A stretch of DNA of 6,542 bases, from NCBI GenBank assembly GCA_002339745.1, contig DDKP01000078.1, positions 1-6,542 on the forward strand. Reading direction: 5' to 3'. Positions 5,408 through 6,542 of the stretch are shown here, in pieces. The notes under the pieces are model-generated. The model did no database searches, was not told where the DNA came from, and saw only the letters and a program-made list of their open reading frames with translations. The DNA comes from Firmicutes bacterium UBA2595. GTDB lineage: Bacteria; Bacillota; Thermincolia; Thermincolales; UBA2595. The translations under genes and the position numbers were made by a program. Numbering within the stretch: position 1 is the first letter of the stretch; every line of letters starts with the position of its first letter.

Positions 5408-6542
5408 GGAAGAATCTAAAAACGGAATCGTTTATCTGGTAGGAGCAGGTCCCGGTGATCCCAAGCTGATTACCCTGAAGGGCCTTGAATGTATAAAGAA
5501 CGCTGATGTAATTGTCTATGACAGGCTTTCCAGCCCGAGACTCCTTTCTTACGCCAGGCCGGAAGCCGAGTTAATATATGCCGGGAAGTCACCTGTCAGG
5601 CATACCCTTAAACAGGATGAAATCAACCAGGCGCTGGTGTCAAAAGCCCGGGAAGGCAAGACGGTCACCAGGCTGAAGGGGGGAGACCCCTTTGTTTTTG
5701 GCCGGGGTGGAGAAGAGGCCGAATTTCTTTTGGCTCATGAGATACCATTTGAAGTGGTCCCGGGCATCACTTCCGGCATTGCGGTGCCGGCATATGCCGG
5801 AATACCAGTAACTCACCGTGATTTTAATTCTACCATGGCTTTCATTACCGGGAATGAAGACCCCACCAAGGAGGATACTTCGATAAAGTGGGATAAAATT
5901 GCCACCGGTGTGGAAACCCTGGTTTTCTATATGGGGATGAGCAACCTGCCTCATATCGTGGAAAGGCTCGTTACCTACGGGTGCCCGCCTGATACCCCGG
6001 CAGCCGTTATCAGGTGGGGGACAAGGCCTGAACAACAGACCGTCACCGGAGTCCTGGCCGATATCGTGGAAAAGGCCAGGGAAGCCAAAATGGGCCACCC
6101 GGCCATAGTGGTGGTGGGAAGGGTCGTATCTTTGAGGGAGAAGCTTAAGTGGTTTGAGCAAAAACCGCTTTTTGGCAAGAGGATTCTGGTGACCCGGTCC
6201 CGGAGCCAGGCCAGCGTGCTAGCTGAAAAGATTGAAACTCTCGGTGGAGAGCCGTGGGAATTCCCCACCATCGAAATCACCGAACCTGACGATTTCACAC
6301 CCCTTGACAGCGCCATCTCTGAAATTCAGTCCTACCACTGGCTGATATTTACCAGTGTTAACGGTGTCCAGTCTTTTATGAACCGGATGAGATACCTGCG
6401 CCAGGACATCAGAAACCTCAATAATATCAAAATCGTGGCTATCGGGCCAAAGACCAGGGAAGAAATTGAAAAATACGTCATCTTTTGCGGGTTTGTACCG
6501 GAGGAATTTGTGGCCGAGGAAATAATTGAAGTCCTCAGGGGG
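5391..6542 (+). CDS. cobA-hemD: Fused uroporphyrinogen-III C-methyltransferase / uroporphyrinogen-III synthase (CobA-HemD), 3' end missing
   Basis: The frame opens at ATG 5391 and stays open for 384 codons to the window edge, so the protein is truncated by the window, not broken. Residues about 13-255 form a SUMT (CobA) domain, which adds two methyl groups from S-adenosylmethionine to uroporphyrinogen III to give precorrin-2. Its signatures are VYLVGAGPGDPKL (14-26), GGDPFVFGRGGEE (97-109) and VVPGITSG (122-129). After a short linker, KRILVTRSRSQAS (from about 263) starts a HemD domain, the cyclase that converts hydroxymethylbilane to uroporphyrinogen III. The segment LIFTSVNGV and the later IVAIGPKTREEI fit HemD, of which about half is visible. 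The fusion places successive steps in one polypeptide, using the product of hemC immediately upstream. It supplies precorrin-2 to the dehydrogenase encoded at 2422. Such fusions are known in Clostridia and related Firmicutes. Confidence 0.95.
   Translation, partial: MKTGIKEESKNGIVYLVGAGPGDPKLITLKGLECIKNADVIVYDRLSSPRLLSYARPEAELIYAGKSPVRHTLKQDEINQALVSKAREGKTVTRLKGGDPFVFGRGGEEAEFLLAHEIPFEVVPGITSGIAVPAYAGIPVTHRDFNSTMAFITGNEDPTKEDTSIKWDKIATGVETLVFYMGMSNLPHIVERLVTYGCPPDTPAAVIRWGTRPEQQTVTGVLADIVEKAREAKMGHPAIVVVGRVVSLREKLKWFEQKPLFGKRILVTRSRSQASVLAEKIETLGGEPWEFPTIEITEPDDFTPLDSAISEIQSYHWLIFTSVNGVQSFMNRMRYLRQDIRNLNNIKIVAIGPKTREEIEKYVIFCGFVPEEFVAEEIIEVLRG

Noticed and set aside
5771..5802. Perfect 9-bp inverted repeat (TTCCGGCAT with ATGCCGGAA) around an 8-base palindrome inside cobA-hemD.
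   Set aside because: It encodes the conserved TSGIAVPAYAGIP region of the methyltransferase with favoured GC-rich codons, which explains the repeated GCCGG pieces. No regulatory context supports it.

Overview
The window is a compact, single-strand block of six genes for tetrapyrrole synthesis and cytochrome c assembly. All genes read on the + strand with short gaps or overlaps, strong Shine-Dalgarno sequences and no convincing internal terminator. The moderate GC content, the AGGAGG-type ribosome binding sites, the fused cobA-hemD gene and the protein style suggest an anaerobic Firmicute of the Clostridia/Peptococcaceae type (Desulfotomaculum/Pelotomaculum-like). That placement is inferred from gene order and motifs; no search was run.

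Layout: positions 1-61 are a leader with a strong ribosome binding site. Then come resB (62-1396) and ccsA/resC (1411-2259), the two membrane subunits of the System II (Ccs) haem-handling and cytochrome c synthetase complex. A 162-base gap (2260-2421) follows. It is the only sizeable non-coding stretch and holds a nested inverted repeat and a chain of three tiny ORFs. After it come a stand-alone precorrin-2 dehydrogenase/sirohydrochlorin ferrochelatase-like gene (2422-3069), hemA (3038-4423), hemC (4457-5407), and a cobA-hemD fusion that starts at 5391 and runs off the window end.

How the genes work together: HemA reduces glutamyl-tRNA to glutamate-1-semialdehyde, committing carbon to tetrapyrroles. 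HemC builds hydroxymethylbilane and the HemD domain closes it to uroporphyrinogen III. The CobA domain methylates that to precorrin-2, and the CysG-N-like enzyme oxidises it to sirohydrochlorin and may insert iron to give siroheme. Siroheme can be an end product or a haem precursor by the Ahb route; precorrin-2/sirohydrochlorin can also feed cobalamin. ResB-CcsA then uses haem to make c-type cytochromes. hemL, hemB and any ahb genes are not in the window and may lie downstream.

The genes themselves belong to known families, and I see no clearly new system. The parts that merit a second look are the 2260-2421 intergenic region and the Gly/His-rich tail of HemA.
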